Source: Mucilaginibacter sp. OK268 (GTDB lineage Bacteria; Bacteroidota; Bacteroidia; Sphingobacteriales; Sphingobacteriaceae). From it: a stretch of 64,000 bases of DNA. The position numbers were made by a program, and so were the translations under genes. The DNA lies in assembly GCF_900103125.1 (NCBI RefSeq), contig NZ_FNJV01000001.1, positions 310,001 through 374,000 on the forward strand, in the 5' to 3' direction. The notes beneath the pieces are model-generated. The model worked only from the letters and a program-made list of their open reading frames with translations, did not search any database and had not been told where the DNA came from. Shown here piece by piece: positions 9,012-18,839 of the stretch (position 1 is its first letter; every line of letters begins with the position of its first letter).

Positions 9012-9644
9012 ATGGGAACAGATAAGTATGAGAAAATTAAGAATGTACTTCGCCGAAAGATCATCCCGATACTTATCCAGGTAAATGGCTCGTTTCCAGA
9101 TTCTTTCGAAACTGCGTTTATAGAAAACAGCAGGATTTTCAAAGGGGTCAAAGATCAGTATATAGAGGAAAGCGGAGAGGCCGAAGACGGGCACCTGATC
9201 TATTTTGAAAGCGGTATTGCCCGTTGTTATTATTATGATGCCATCGCGGATAAATATATTATTACCAGGATCACCAGGAAAGATGATGTGGTGATTGATA
9301 TAAATGCATACCTATACGGAACCCCCAGGGCGGAAAATATTCAAATGCTGGAAACAGGCAACCTGATCACCATTCCTTATTCCAGCTTGAAATTACTTTT
9401 AGCGCAGTACCCGGAGATGTACCCGGTTATCGTCCATTTCCAGGCAGAAAGGGAAAAACAACATTTAGCATACCATCGGCTTTTAAGATCAACTGCCGAC
9501 GAAAGGGTAAAGATCTTTTTAGATGACAATCCAGGGATAGCCACCCGGATCAATAATGAACTTATCGCCAGCCATCTTGATCTATACAGAAGTACGTTCA
9601 GCGCCTCTTACGCCAAATACCGGGCGTCAAGAGATGGGAAATAA
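9012..9644 (+). CDS. Crp/Fnr-family transcriptional regulator
   Basis: 210 residues. The N-terminal two thirds resemble the cyclic-nucleotide-binding beta roll typical of Bacteroidetes Crp-like proteins (HLIYFESGIARCYYYDAIAD, then RKDDVVIDINAYLYGTPRAE, then NLITIPYSSLKLLLAQYP). A helical dimerisation segment with the family-typical LLRSTADERVKIFL follows. The C-terminal helix-turn-helix region (ITATHL-type, here NNELIASHLDLYRSTFSASY) is present. There are no Cys residues for an Fe-S cluster. The phased TGTGA dyads upstream are the obvious candidate target. A small hairpin (AGGGTAA/TTACCCT, 9646-9661) follows the stop. Confidence 0.85.
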   Translation: MGTDKYEKIKNVLRRKIIPILIQVNGSFPDSFETAFIENSRIFKGVKDQYIEESGEAEDGHLIYFESGIARCYYYDAIADKYIITRITRKDDVVIDINAYLYGTPRAENIQMLETGNLITIPYSSLKLLLAQYPEMYPVIVHFQAEREKQHLAYHRLLRSTADERVKIFLDDNPGIATRINNELIASHLDLYRSTFSASYAKYRASRDGK

Positions 9645-9959
9645 CAGGGTAAAGTTACCCTTAACGTCCTCGAAATTTACCTGCGTCTTCAACTGCTCCC
9701 ACTTCAACCTCGCCATTTAATTTAATATTTTCTCCCATCAAACACCGCTCCCCGGCGTCGCTAAGACAACATTTAATGGTCGTATAATCAACATTTTTTT
9801 GTCGTTCAACCGACACACGGATTTTGTGCAGCCGACACTGAGCATCTTCCTTTTGATATAGCTTCGGTTATACAAATCCTATAGATCAATAAAGGCTATA
9901 ATAGCCGATTAACGATTGGGCATAAGGAGAGCCGCGAAGATTCAGCTGACCCATTTGCT

Positions 9960-10210
9960 TTCAGCTTTATGATTTATAGCATAGTGGTAGTGTCAGCTGG
10001 CTGGATGAGCCTGGGGAATACCGGTTTCATAGCGCCCTTTCCGGGCGGATAAGCATCAAGAACTAAAGTGACAGCCCCCAAGGAGATTTGCTGTCATTCG
10101 TGTAAAAACCGGCGGTATTGGTAAGTGAACTCCGGGTCAGATGCAAGGAACGCCAGCACGGCGATAAGTGCATTGAGCTATATGGGCAGGGTGTGCCGAG
10201 GTTGTACAGT
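9960..10210 (+). ncRNA. Possible group II intron RNA relic
   Basis: The stretch reads like fragments of group II intron domain I (a GCGCCCTTTCCGGGCGGATAAGC hairpin region, then AAGGAGATTTGCTGTCA, then CCGAGGTTGTACAGTTAACA). No reverse transcriptase frame follows and no domain V is obvious, so if real it is a truncated, ORF-less relic. This rests on remembered resemblance only. The rest of 9645-10622 holds nothing else I can support apart from a small hairpin near 10500-10535. Confidence 0.25.
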
Positions 10211-10622
10211 TAACAGGAGTGACAGAAAAAAGGCAAGGCTTATGAAAACATTAAATGCATCAAAAATCAGGAACACTGTGGAGGCACTGACCTCCAAGGC
10301 AATCCTTGTCATTAGGACGTTGCTATGCATCCGTTTTGTAACGCCAAAAATGTCGGCATCTTTCCATATCTATTTTATCAAGATGCTGAATCTTTTTAAC
10401 TGTGCTCATGCCCGAAAGAGATTGCTAACCCGAGTTGTTCACCACAGAAAGTTTGCCTTATTCACGCCTGGCAACGAACAAGGAAGTTTTAAATGAAAAA
10501 GACCCGTCTGTAGCAGAAGAGTCTTTCTCGGGGTGCTTACCTTACCGGCAAACATTTATTAATCGCATTATAAATATAAAGTTTTTGGAGCCCTTTTTTG
10601 CTACTATAAAAAGTTCATACCT

Positions 10623-10976
10623 GTGAAAAAAATCACGTTAAAAAATAAAAAAGTATGGCTGGGAGCTATACTTTCATTTGCTTTCGTTGCAATTATAGGC
10701 GTAGCTTTTGCTTTTACACCAGACGTAAAAAAAGCAATTCCGGTTAATACAAAAAAGATAGCAGGACTGTATTGGTATCACGTAGATGCAAGTACCAATG
10801 AAACGACTGCGGCCTACTCTTACAACGACACTAAAGCAAATGTTATTAATGCCCAAAGTTGTAAGGACAATGCCAATCAGCCTATTTGTTTGTTTGGATC
10901 TACAAACGCTTCATTGCCGGTAGGAACAAATGTCGGATCGCCGGCTTCGGATAACAGGATACTGCAAAAGAATTAA
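10623..10976 (+). CDS. Small exported protein (DUF6520-like)
   Basis: 117 residues from a GTG start at 10623. A basic N-terminus and a single hydrophobic segment (WLGAILSFAFVAIIGVAFAF) form a signal peptide, followed by a short Asn/Ser/Thr-rich mature part with two Cys (AQSCKDNANQPICLFG). This layout resembles the small Bacteroidetes proteins grouped as DUF6520, which often occur near SusC/TonB systems; membership is inferred from layout. A strong terminator follows. Confidence 0.65.
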   Translation: MKKITLKNKKVWLGAILSFAFVAIIGVAFAFTPDVKKAIPVNTKKIAGLYWYHVDASTNETTAAYSYNDTKANVINAQSCKDNANQPICLFGSTNASLPVGTNVGSPASDNRILQKN

Positions 10977-11005
10977 GATACAGTTTCCGGTATATTTTTA
11001 CAGAC

Positions 11006-11041
11006 AGCGGAGTTGGCCTATTGCCGATTCCGCTTTTTTTT
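11006..11041 (+). terminator. Rho-independent terminator
   Basis: Stem AGCGGAGTTGGC (11006-11017) pairs, with G-T wobbles, with TTGCCGATTCCGCT ending near 11034, followed by eight T. It ends the small exported gene on the plus strand. Confidence 0.85.
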
Positions 11042-11052
11042 GTACCAAAGTC

Positions 11053-12354
11053 TTAATTTTCTTTTAGAGAAAGAACAGTTAAATCAACATCTTTTTCCAC
11101 CAGATCCAGGTCATAAACTTTTAAGGCATTACGCAGATTTGCTAAAACAATCCTGTCTAATACATCTGCTTTGAATTGAATATCGATATTGCCAGTGTAT
11201 CCCGTTTGATCTATAAAAGGTTGTTTAATTCCATATTCTATCAATCCCGTCAGCCTTTTCGAGAATTTAGTAAACGGCTGATTGATTAAAGAACGCGTTG
11301 GGCCATAGTCTTTACCAATCCTGTCTGCGTGGAAAAACGAATCGATGGGCTTATGCCCACGTGTTTTTATTTTATCTGTATTGCTTGTCCTGACCAGGAC
11401 ATGGCATCTTACCGGTCTTTTTTCAATACCGGCGTTTAAGTGAAAAGCGCGGTTTAAATCCTCCTTCATTAATTCATAAAGATTATACGGTTTGTCATTG
11501 GGAACAGAAGATTGGTACCAATAAATATTATCTCTCAACCATACCTGTTCATCATAATCGTTTAGATTTTTAGGCTCAAAGTATTTAGTGGAATCTTTTG
11601 TCTGAATAACAGTTCTGCCTGGCCTAAAAAACCCATACTTCCCATTTGTTAACCCTTCCCACGCCCTTTGATACAAAAATATGATGGTTCCACCATCTGA
11701 AAGACTCTGACCTATTTCGGATGCCCCTAACTTAACGCCTAAATCTTTGCCCCTATAAATGTAGGAGGAATATAACATATCATTGCTCCAGCGTTTATCA
11801 AATAAGGATTCAACGTAATTATTCTTTACAGCTTCAGGGACTTTCATTGTTTTATTGGAAAGGACGGCCTCAATATTTGGCTGTGTAACAGGTACATCAT
11901 CCAACAGCATCTTTCCATCTTTTCCTATCCAAACTATGTAAGGATTACCCCGGTGAGGGAAGACCTTTTGCAGTATGGTATCGCCGGTGATAAATGGTAA
12001 TGAAGGCAGGTAAACTTTTGGATGGTTTTTGAAAAACCGCCCGATAGAATCTCTGTCTAAGGGATTAACGGGAATTATCTGAATTTCACTACTGAACATT
12101 TTCTGCAGAGAATCCAGTTTTGGAAATTCCTCAATGCATGGAATACAAAATACGCCCCAAAAATCAAGTATGACCAGCTTACCGCGCAAATCCGATAATT
12201 TGATTTCTGCATTGCTGCTGTTAAATATGTTTTTGAATGTAAGATCGGGCACTTCGTCACCTACTGTTAACGGTTTATTTTGTGCTTTCAGACGGGTGCT
12301 ATTTAATAAAACGATCAGGGTTACCAAATGTAACAGGACAATTGACTTTCTCAT
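11053..12354 (-). CDS. TlpA-like thioredoxin-fold protein with long C-terminal extension
   Basis: 433 residues. A signal peptide ends near LKAQ. The AhpC/TSA-TlpA thioredoxin fold covers about 30-170: VGDEVPDLTF, then KLVILDFWGVFCIPC with the redox pair C70-x-x-C73, then a GNPYIVWIGKDGKML strand region. The remaining about 260 residues are an extension of unknown role, common in Bacteroidetes thioredoxin-like proteins. It is the last gene of the susC-susD unit (25 bp behind susD), so it probably works in the periplasm with that uptake system, for example keeping a cargo or binding protein reduced. Confidence 0.85.
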   Translation of the reverse strand: MRKSIVLLHLVTLIVLLNSTRLKAQNKPLTVGDEVPDLTFKNIFNSSNAEIKLSDLRGKLVILDFWGVFCIPCIEEFPKLDSLQKMFSSEIQIIPVNPLDRDSIGRFFKNHPKVYLPSLPFITGDTILQKVFPHRGNPYIVWIGKDGKMLLDDVPVTQPNIEAVLSNKTMKVPEAVKNNYVESLFDKRWSNDMLYSSYIYRGKDLGVKLGASEIGQSLSDGGTIIFLYQRAWEGLTNGKYGFFRPGRTVIQTKDSTKYFEPKNLNDYDEQVWLRDNIYWYQSSVPNDKPYNLYELMKEDLNRAFHLNAGIEKRPVRCHVLVRTSNTDKIKTRGHKPIDSFFHADRIGKDYGPTRSLINQPFTKFSKRLTGLIEYGIKQPFIDQTGYTGNIDIQFKADVLDRIVLANLRNALKVYDLDLVEKDVDLTVLSLKEN

Positions 12355-12378
12355 GGTGTTGAACTTTGGCAGATGCTA

Positions 12379-13755
12379 TTAATAACCGGTGTTTTGTACC
12401 AGTTTAACATTGTAGGTTAGCTGATCTAAAGGAAGGGGTAATAAGGCAGCATAAGGCTTCCAGTCAGGCTTTTCAGCCCCAAGGACTCCATCGATGGTTC
12501 CCCATCTTTTTAAATCAAACCAGCGGTTACCCCACTCGGTAAAAAGCTCTAAACGCCTTTCCTTTTGTATCTCCAATAGGCAATTCGCCTGTGACATGGA
12601 AGTAGGATAGGCGGACAGACCAGCCCTGGTATGAATCATATTCAGGTCATTGATCGCTCCCGGTAAATTGGTGTTTTGCTGAGCCCTTGCTTCTGCCCGG
12701 ATCAAATATTGTTCAGCAAACCTGAAAACCACATTGTATTCTGTAATAGAAGTTGTGCTGCTGTTTTTAAATTTATTGGGGTAATAATAAGTTGTACCAC
12801 CAATGGTGTTACTACCCAGCCAATTTGTTTTGCGCTTATCATTGGCATCAAACAAATTGAGTAAATAGGAATTTATTGCGAATGTCGGCTCGACATCAGA
12901 TGATTCGGGGATAAAAGCGCTGGCTTCAGACGAATTTGCGGCATTGTTTGCCGGTGCGATCTCCCAAATGGTTTCCCCGCTGTTGATCAGGAAAACAGCA
13001 TTTAGATCAGGTAGAATACTATAAGTATTTGAATTGATGATAACTGAAGACTGCGCCTCCGCATTAGCCCAATCTTTTTTAAATAAATATATCCGTGCCA
13101 GTAATGCAGTGGCCGTTAGTTTATTGGGCCTTAGCCTACCTATGCTTGGATATGAATTAGTAAGCAGCCCTTGTGCATCGGTCAGGTCGATAATCATCTG
13201 CTGATAAACCTGTGAAGTCGGCGCTCTTTCGGCAGTAGCATTTTGCGCATAATCAGGTGAGGTAATCAATGGAACATCGCCATACAGGTTAACTAAATAA
13301 AAATACATCAGCGCCCTGACCACTTTCATTTCCCCTTTTAACTGATCGTTAACCGATGAAGTAAGACCGTTGCTTTTGTCCAGTCCCTGCAGAATGGCAT
13401 TAGTGCGGTATATGGTGTTATAGGCTGTAGACCAGAAATCACTGATATTCCCATCGTTTGACAGGATGTTATTACTGTAATACGGATCGTAAGTCGAGCT
13501 TGATGAGGTATTGTAGATCTCATCGGCAGTAAGCCCCGTGTAAATACCGATTCCCCCATTGGCAAAAGATGGGTTACCGGAGCGCATCTGGACATAAACG
13601 CCACTTACTGCAGAGAGCGCAGTATTGTCATTTGAAAAAATTGCATCTGTAGCAATTAGCTGTGCTGAGGGAGCAATGTCGACAAACTTTTTACAGGCTG
13701 ATATATTCATGCCCAGCAATAAAATGAGCAGCAGCTTTTTATATAGGATTTTCAT
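12379..13755 (-). CDS. SusD/RagB-family nutrient-binding lipoprotein
   Basis: 458 residues with a lipoprotein signal and Cys21 (NISAC). It has the SusD fold: N-terminal TPR-like helices (YNTIYRTNAILQGLDK, then ALMYFYLVNLYGDVPL) and the RagB C-terminal ending with ERRLELFTEWGNRWFDLKRW. It sits on the outer surface and feeds substrate to the TonB-dependent SusC partner immediately upstream (10 bp gap). No hydrolase or sensor in the operon reveals the substrate. Confidence 0.95.
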   Translation of the reverse strand: MKILYKKLLLILLLGMNISACKKFVDIAPSAQLIATDAIFSNDNTALSAVSGVYVQMRSGNPSFANGGIGIYTGLTADEIYNTSSSSTYDPYYSNNILSNDGNISDFWSTAYNTIYRTNAILQGLDKSNGLTSSVNDQLKGEMKVVRALMYFYLVNLYGDVPLITSPDYAQNATAERAPTSQVYQQMIIDLTDAQGLLTNSYPSIGRLRPNKLTATALLARIYLFKKDWANAEAQSSVIINSNTYSILPDLNAVFLINSGETIWEIAPANNAANSSEASAFIPESSDVEPTFAINSYLLNLFDANDKRKTNWLGSNTIGGTTYYYPNKFKNSSTTSITEYNVVFRFAEQYLIRAEARAQQNTNLPGAINDLNMIHTRAGLSAYPTSMSQANCLLEIQKERRLELFTEWGNRWFDLKRWGTIDGVLGAEKPDWKPYAALLPLPLDQLTYNVKLVQNTGY

Positions 13756-13765
13756 GTTGTAATGT

Positions 13766-16700
13766 TTAAAGGGTTAGTTGAATACCTGCGGTAATTGTTC
13801 TTAATGGAGGTAGTACAAAAAGGCTTTGGTTTTCAGGGTCGGCTCCGATGTAATTGGTCATCGTTAAAAGATTCTGTCCCTGGAAATAAACCCTGCAATT
13901 AACCAAATGAAGCTTTTTCAGTAAGGGTTGCGGAATGCTATAAGACAGCGCCACGTTTTTAAGGCGTATATAAGAGGCATCAGAATAAATAGCGTTTGAA
14001 CTTCGCAGGTAAAGATTGGAAGCTGTTAATGCAGGGCCGCCTGCACTGGTAAACTTTTGTATGTCGGCGATATCTCCGGGATTTTGCCAGCGGGATAAGA
14101 CGATTACAGGTTGATTATAATATTTATATCCCGGAACGGTTCCGGCAAGGTTCGACAGGTAATTAACGCCGTTTTGTTTTTTAAACTCGAAAAATATATC
14201 CAGCTGGAAATTTTGATAACTGACACTGTTCTGAAATCCACCATAAAATTTAGGGTCGGTGTTAACAAGAGTGTTCCTGTCTGCCTGATTATACTTTCCA
14301 TCATTATTAACGTCCTGGAACTGATAAACGCCGGTTTGCGGATCAACTCCTAAATAGTGATAAACCAACCTGCTCGATACGGACTGGCCAATAATATAGG
14401 TACCGGCATAGGTTGAACTTTCCAATCCAGGAAATGCAAGTAGCTGATTTTTAGGCATGGTTAAATTAAATGAACTATTCCAGGTAAAGGCGTGTGAACT
14501 GATGTTTTTACTGCTTAACTGAAACTCCCAGCCTTTATTGACAATAGTGGCATTGAGATTCTCTAATATGGATGTAAAACCGGTTTGTGTCGGTAAAGTA
14601 TAGTTAACAAGCTGGTTCTTTGAAAGCGATCTGAAATAAGCGGCAGACAATAATATCCGGTTATTTAAAAAACCTAAATCCAATGCAAGCTCAGCCTTTT
14701 TATTTTTCTCCCACTTAAAAGACGGATTATAGAGCGAAGTCGGGTTTAAACTGCTTACGTTTTGATAAGTGTCGGACACCGGTGTCCAGGTATCCAGGTA
14801 TTGATAATCGCCGATCTGATCATTACCTGTGATGCCATAGCTTCCCCTGAGTTTCCCGAAACTGATGATGTTACTAAGCTTGTTTTTTATAAATTTTTCT
14901 TCCGAAAAAATCCAGGCGGCTCCTAACGCCGCAAAATTGCTGAACCTGCTTTGTGGACCAAATCTGCTCGAACCATCTCTTCTGCCACTTATATTTACGA
15001 TATATTTATCCTGTAAATTAAAATTGATTCTCCCATAGACTCCTTCATACCGGTACTGGCTATAAGTATTGTTACTCTGTGTAGTACCTGCCGCTGCAAT
15101 GGAATTTAACAGCAGATCATTATTGTAATTTGTGGCGGCTACGGTCAGGCCGTTGCTTGATTGATCTTGCCATGTTCCCCCGATCAGGACATCCAATTTT
15201 CCAATACCGAGCGTTTTTGTGTACTGGGCTTGTGGTTCAATTATCCAGCTTTGGAATGTCCGGTTTGCAAAATTACTATAAGGTAGTTGCAACGAATAGG
15301 GATTAATAGATGTGCTTGGAAAAGTAGCGACCTCATTACTGTTTACCAAGTTATACCCCATGCTTACTTTTAGGAGAAGATCAGGTATGATATGATATCC
15401 GATCATTAAATTGCTATTCAGGTTGTTAAACTTTCCTGTGTAATTCTGATACTGAAACGCAAGCGGATTGGGGTTCAGGATACCGAGGCTCGAATAAGCC
15501 TTGCCTCCTTCTGCCCAGTTTAACTTCCCGTCAGGCGTATACAATTGCAGCATTGGGTTCGAGTTGATATAGCTGCTCAGGTCAGTCGTTGTGAGATTGT
15601 TTTTATTGGTGGCATAACCTGCGGTGAATGCAATGTTCAATTTATTATCAGTTGAGTGATGATTTAGGCTCAAGTGAAGAGAGCCTCGCGTATCGCCTAA
15701 ATCAGTTGGGAACACGGTTGTTTCGTGATGATAGCCCCCTCCGATAATAAATTGTGTATTAACATTCCCTCCAGATAAGGAAAGCTGTGCATCAGTCGTA
15801 TGAGCAGTACCTCCGATCAATAGTTTTTTAAAGTCAGTATACCTGCTGGTATCCCAAAGCAGCAGGTCAGGCGCATTGGTTGTCGTTGGAGTAAGCCCGC
15901 TATTTTTGAATCCTTCCCTTCGCATTTGCAAATACTGCTGTGTATTCAGCACGTCCATTGTTCGTGACACTTTGCTCACACCGGAATAGGTGTTGAGGTT
16001 CACTTTAACAGATCCCGGCTTACCTTTTTTTGTGGTTATTAAAATTACTCCGTTAGCGCCCCTGCTGCCGTAGATAGCGGTTGCATCGGCATCCTTTAAT
16101 ACCTCGATACTTTCTATATCAGATGGATTAATTAATTGGAAAGGGCTCATACCAGTGCCGCTTGAAGAAGAACCAGCCGCAGATGAAATCTGGTTTAACG
16201 CAGAATTGCCGGTTACAAAGGGAACACCGTCAACAATGTAAAAAGGTTCTGAACCTTGTAAAAGGGAGCTTTGTCCGCGAATCTGAACCTTAAATCCAGC
16301 TCCGCTAACCCCGCTGCTTTGCGTGACAGATAATCCGGGTACGCGTCCTTCCAATGCGGCCAAGGGGTTGGATACAGGTTGTTTTTCAATGTCGGCAGCT
16401 TTGACAGAAGATACATCACCAGTACTTAGTCTTTTCGTTGTAGTTCCGTAAGCAATGATTTGTACTTCATCCAATTCCCCAGTATTGTTCTTTAAACGGA
16501 TGATGAATTGTTGTTTCTGAAGTTCGGATAAGCGTATTTCTATTGGTTGATAGCCTATAAAGCTAATTACGAGTATGTCATTTGCAGAAACAGGTCCAAT
16601 CGTAAAGGTTCCGTCTACGGCTGTATTTACGGCAATAGGGCTTCCCTTTAGTTTGACTGTTGCACCGGGAAGCGAAATGCCTTGCTCATCAGTGATTTTT

Positions 16701-16801
16701 CCGTTGATGGTTTGACCAGGTGGTTTGTTTGTGGTTTGCCCTGCTGCCCTGAAAAAAAGGCAAAGCGCGGCCAGCACTATAAAAAGTATAGTTTTTTTCA
16801 T
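13766..16801 (-). CDS. SusC/RagA-family TonB-linked outer-membrane transporter
   Basis: 1011 residues. A signal peptide is followed by a carboxypeptidase-D regulatory-like domain (about 30-110), a TonB-box-like strand (DEVQIIAYGT), and a plug domain ending with the family hallmark IESIEVLKDADATAIYGSRG. The rest is a 22-strand type beta barrel ending in an aromatic/hydrophobic strand (TITAGIQLTL). It imports oligomeric substrates using TonB energy. First gene of a susC-susD-thioredoxin unit. No anti-sigma STN domain is present at the N-terminus, so it is not of the FecA-type sensing class. Confidence 0.95.
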   Translation of the reverse strand: MKKTILFIVLAALCLFFRAAGQTTNKPPGQTINGKITDEQGISLPGATVKLKGSPIAVNTAVDGTFTIGPVSANDILVISFIGYQPIEIRLSELQKQQFIIRLKNNTGELDEVQIIAYGTTTKRLSTGDVSSVKAADIEKQPVSNPLAALEGRVPGLSVTQSSGVSGAGFKVQIRGQSSLLQGSEPFYIVDGVPFVTGNSALNQISSAAGSSSSGTGMSPFQLINPSDIESIEVLKDADATAIYGSRGANGVILITTKKGKPGSVKVNLNTYSGVSKVSRTMDVLNTQQYLQMRREGFKNSGLTPTTTNAPDLLLWDTSRYTDFKKLLIGGTAHTTDAQLSLSGGNVNTQFIIGGGYHHETTVFPTDLGDTRGSLHLSLNHHSTDNKLNIAFTAGYATNKNNLTTTDLSSYINSNPMLQLYTPDGKLNWAEGGKAYSSLGILNPNPLAFQYQNYTGKFNNLNSNLMIGYHIIPDLLLKVSMGYNLVNSNEVATFPSTSINPYSLQLPYSNFANRTFQSWIIEPQAQYTKTLGIGKLDVLIGGTWQDQSSNGLTVAATNYNNDLLLNSIAAAGTTQSNNTYSQYRYEGVYGRINFNLQDKYIVNISGRRDGSSRFGPQSRFSNFAALGAAWIFSEEKFIKNKLSNIISFGKLRGSYGITGNDQIGDYQYLDTWTPVSDTYQNVSSLNPTSLYNPSFKWEKNKKAELALDLGFLNNRILLSAAYFRSLSKNQLVNYTLPTQTGFTSILENLNATIVNKGWEFQLSSKNISSHAFTWNSSFNLTMPKNQLLAFPGLESSTYAGTYIIGQSVSSRLVYHYLGVDPQTGVYQFQDVNNDGKYNQADRNTLVNTDPKFYGGFQNSVSYQNFQLDIFFEFKKQNGVNYLSNLAGTVPGYKYYNQPVIVLSRWQNPGDIADIQKFTSAGGPALTASNLYLRSSNAIYSDASYIRLKNVALSYSIPQPLLKKLHLVNCRVYFQGQNLLTMTNYIGADPENQSLFVLPPLRTITAGIQLTL

Positions 16802-17107
16802 GAAATTTCTTTAGTTGAGTTGATTAAAAAAGATTAGTCAGATAAGACTATGAAAAGGAAAACGGCAACCCGAAATTGACTATTAACTATTAAGCTGATC
16901 TTAGATTGCCGTTTGTCCTGACAATTCATTCTGGGCAGCAGATAATGTTTTTTATCGGGTTTTGTAAAGAATAAGATATGGCTTTACCGATAGCAAGGGC
17001 GACATGTGCGCGATTACAGCTTTCATGAAAGTGCTTATTTCTGTGCGGTTTCATCCTTCATTTAAATTAAATTTTAGATGAGCCTTAATGATGCAGAAAA
17101 TAATAAA

Positions 17108-17270
17108 AGTGGGTTCTACATACCGCAACTCCATTCAGTTCTCAAGCCTTATGTTGACACGGATTTACAGCAGAACCCACTCTTATTTTTAGATATGCGA
17201 ATGTAGCATATCAAGATAAGATATGGGTAACTTCTGCTGCCTTGCGCCAACGGCTTGAGATAGGAGTTGC
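17108..17270. other. Highly structured inverted-repeat region
   Basis: Stem 1: AGTGGGTTCT (17108-17117) with AGAACCCACT (17172-17181). Stem 2: GCAACTCC plus CTCAAGCC (17125-17132, 17141-17148) with GGCTTGAG plus GGAGTTGC (17252-17259, 17263-17270). Hairpin: GATATGC/GCATATC (about 17192-17212). Stems 1 and 2 interlock, so they form a pseudoknot or are alternative folds. It may be an ncRNA or the left attachment region of the mobile element. The remainder of 16802-17449 holds only presumed promoters of susC and the XRE gene. Confidence 0.6.
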
Positions 17271-17449
17271 AAGACTCTTTAGTTACTTCTAATAGAAGCG
17301 GATAATACTTTATTTCATATAAATATGAATTTCTTCATAAACAAATATAAACACGTAAATTAAGAATGTCAAATTTTATTTTCCGAATCGACAAATAATA
17401 CTATTCACGCTAATGATTGCACTTGTTTCTTTTTTGAAAAGATTTGTGA

Positions 17450-17836
17450 ATGCAGAAGAAAGCTAATACAGTTGGTGAGTTTGTGAAGGAAATTGCCGAA
17501 AGCCAAAATCTAAAACCGTCAGATTTGGGTGCGAGGATTAATACTTCTAAACAAAATATATCTGATATTTATAAGCGTAATACCATCGATTCAGAACTAT
17601 TGTTAACTCTTAGTAAGGCATTGAACTATAATCTTTTTTCCTATTATGATGACAAAGAGCCGATAGTTGGATTTCGAAATGCAGAAACACACGAATGGCA
17701 AGTTAAAATTGACAACTTAACTTATGCCCTTTCTTTAAAGAAGGACCTACTAAATGAGAAAGAAAAACTGATAAAAGCTCAAGAAAAATTGATAACTGAG
17801 TTGGAAAAAAAAGCTAAATCAAGGAGTAATATTTAA
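17450..17836 (+). CDS. XRE-family helix-turn-helix regulator with coiled-coil tail
   Basis: 128 residues. The N-terminal 65 residues are an XRE HTH domain (FVKEIAESQNLKPSDLGARI, then NTSKQNISDIYKR as the recognition helix). The C-terminal part is a Lys/Glu-rich heptad coiled coil (KKDLLNEKEKLIKAQEKLI) for dimerisation. It converges with the mobilization operon (stop to stop 40 bp) and is probably the first gene inside the integrated element, acting as its repressor. Low GC compared with the susC operon. Confidence 0.85.
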   Translation: MQKKANTVGEFVKEIAESQNLKPSDLGARINTSKQNISDIYKRNTIDSELLLTLSKALNYNLFSYYDDKEPIVGFRNAETHEWQVKIDNLTYALSLKKDLLNEKEKLIKAQEKLITELEKKAKSRSNI

Positions 17837-17876
17837 TTTTCTCGTCGAATCAAAACTTCTTTAAGCCAATAATGCA

Positions 17877-18827
17877 TTACCTTGTATTGGTCCTCGCTTG
17901 CCTTTTTCTATGACGATTTCTCCCATGTATAGCCTCATCATCCACATCATCTTTGATGTCGACGTGGATAGGGCCGATAAAGTCGTAAAAAGATTGATCT
18001 ATGATGGGGGAATATGGATGAATGCGGAGGGCTAATTCCATATCGGGCTGATCTTCGGCAAGGCTGATGCCTGAATGTTTGGCTTCCTCTTCCTGAGCCC
18101 ATGTCCCTATCTGTATCCGTTCAGCCAGGCTGCCGTTTTTCTGTGCATTGGCATAGGCCATTGTATCTTTAAGTTGTCTGTCAAACTCAAATAATTCGTC
18201 AAACAGGGTTTCTCCACATTGTTTAAAAGCCACCCGATCAAACTGTCCCATCTTTTTAGAATGGTCTTCATTCTTTCCCCTTGATGTATTCATCGGGCTA
18301 AGCTTGATTTTGTTTGTCGCATCTTTCCTGCTGACAATGACCTGTACATGCATCTGCTCGCCCTCCTTGCGATCTCCCCGTTTTTTAATACCCTGCTTGA
18401 CGTCTGGGTCGTTGTGAGTATAGTAACGGTAGTTTTCCAGCTTCCCAAACCATATCAGATCTTCATGGCTGTTAATGCTCTCCCGTTTAAAATTCTGTGC
18501 GTAGGCATCCATAACCCTGACAGCAAACCCTTTCATTTGGTCTTTGGCACCACCCTCGCCGTATTGCTCCTTTAAAAAGGCAATCTCTTTTTGGCTGGGG
18601 CTAATATTAAGCAGGAAGAATTTTGCGTCATCCTTGCCCAGCTTGGCGATATTGTTGTCTATTGCCCGCATAGCCACGTATGGATCTATTCTGACTTGCT
18701 GCCCATTGAACCAATACTCGGGTTCATCATTATTATATATCCGGTTCTCTTTTTCCAGGTAATGAACCAATCCGCTGCTGCTGCCCTTGTTAGCCGCTTC
18801 TTTACTGTCGGTAATATTGATAAACAT
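17877..18827 (-). CDS. Mobilization protein, DUF5712 (BtgB/MobB-like relaxase)
   Basis: 316 residues. The N-terminus SGLVHYLEKENR, then YWFNGQQV, and the middle block EQMHVQVIVSRKDATNKIKLSP match the DUF5712 family that accompanies BfmA/BtgA proteins on Bacteroidetes mobilizable elements. The MHVQV strand with a second acidic/His-rich region is the likely relaxase-like centre. It should nick or process oriT DNA for transfer by a helper conjugation machine. It is preceded by the bfmA-like gene with a 12-bp gap, a clear operon. No transfer (tra) genes are in the element, so it is mobilizable rather than self-transmissible. Confidence 0.85.
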   Translation of the reverse strand: MFINITDSKEAANKGSSSGLVHYLEKENRIYNNDEPEYWFNGQQVRIDPYVAMRAIDNNIAKLGKDDAKFFLLNISPSQKEIAFLKEQYGEGGAKDQMKGFAVRVMDAYAQNFKRESINSHEDLIWFGKLENYRYYTHNDPDVKQGIKKRGDRKEGEQMHVQVIVSRKDATNKIKLSPMNTSRGKNEDHSKKMGQFDRVAFKQCGETLFDELFEFDRQLKDTMAYANAQKNGSLAERIQIGTWAQEEEAKHSGISLAEDQPDMELALRIHPYSPIIDQSFYDFIGPIHVDIKDDVDDEAIHGRNRHRKRQARTNTR

Positions 18828-18839
18828 AATGTCGATTCG

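Noticed and set aside
10125-10496. 123-residue plus-strand frame
   Set aside because: It lies over the possible group II intron relic; composition is not protein-like and there is no domain.
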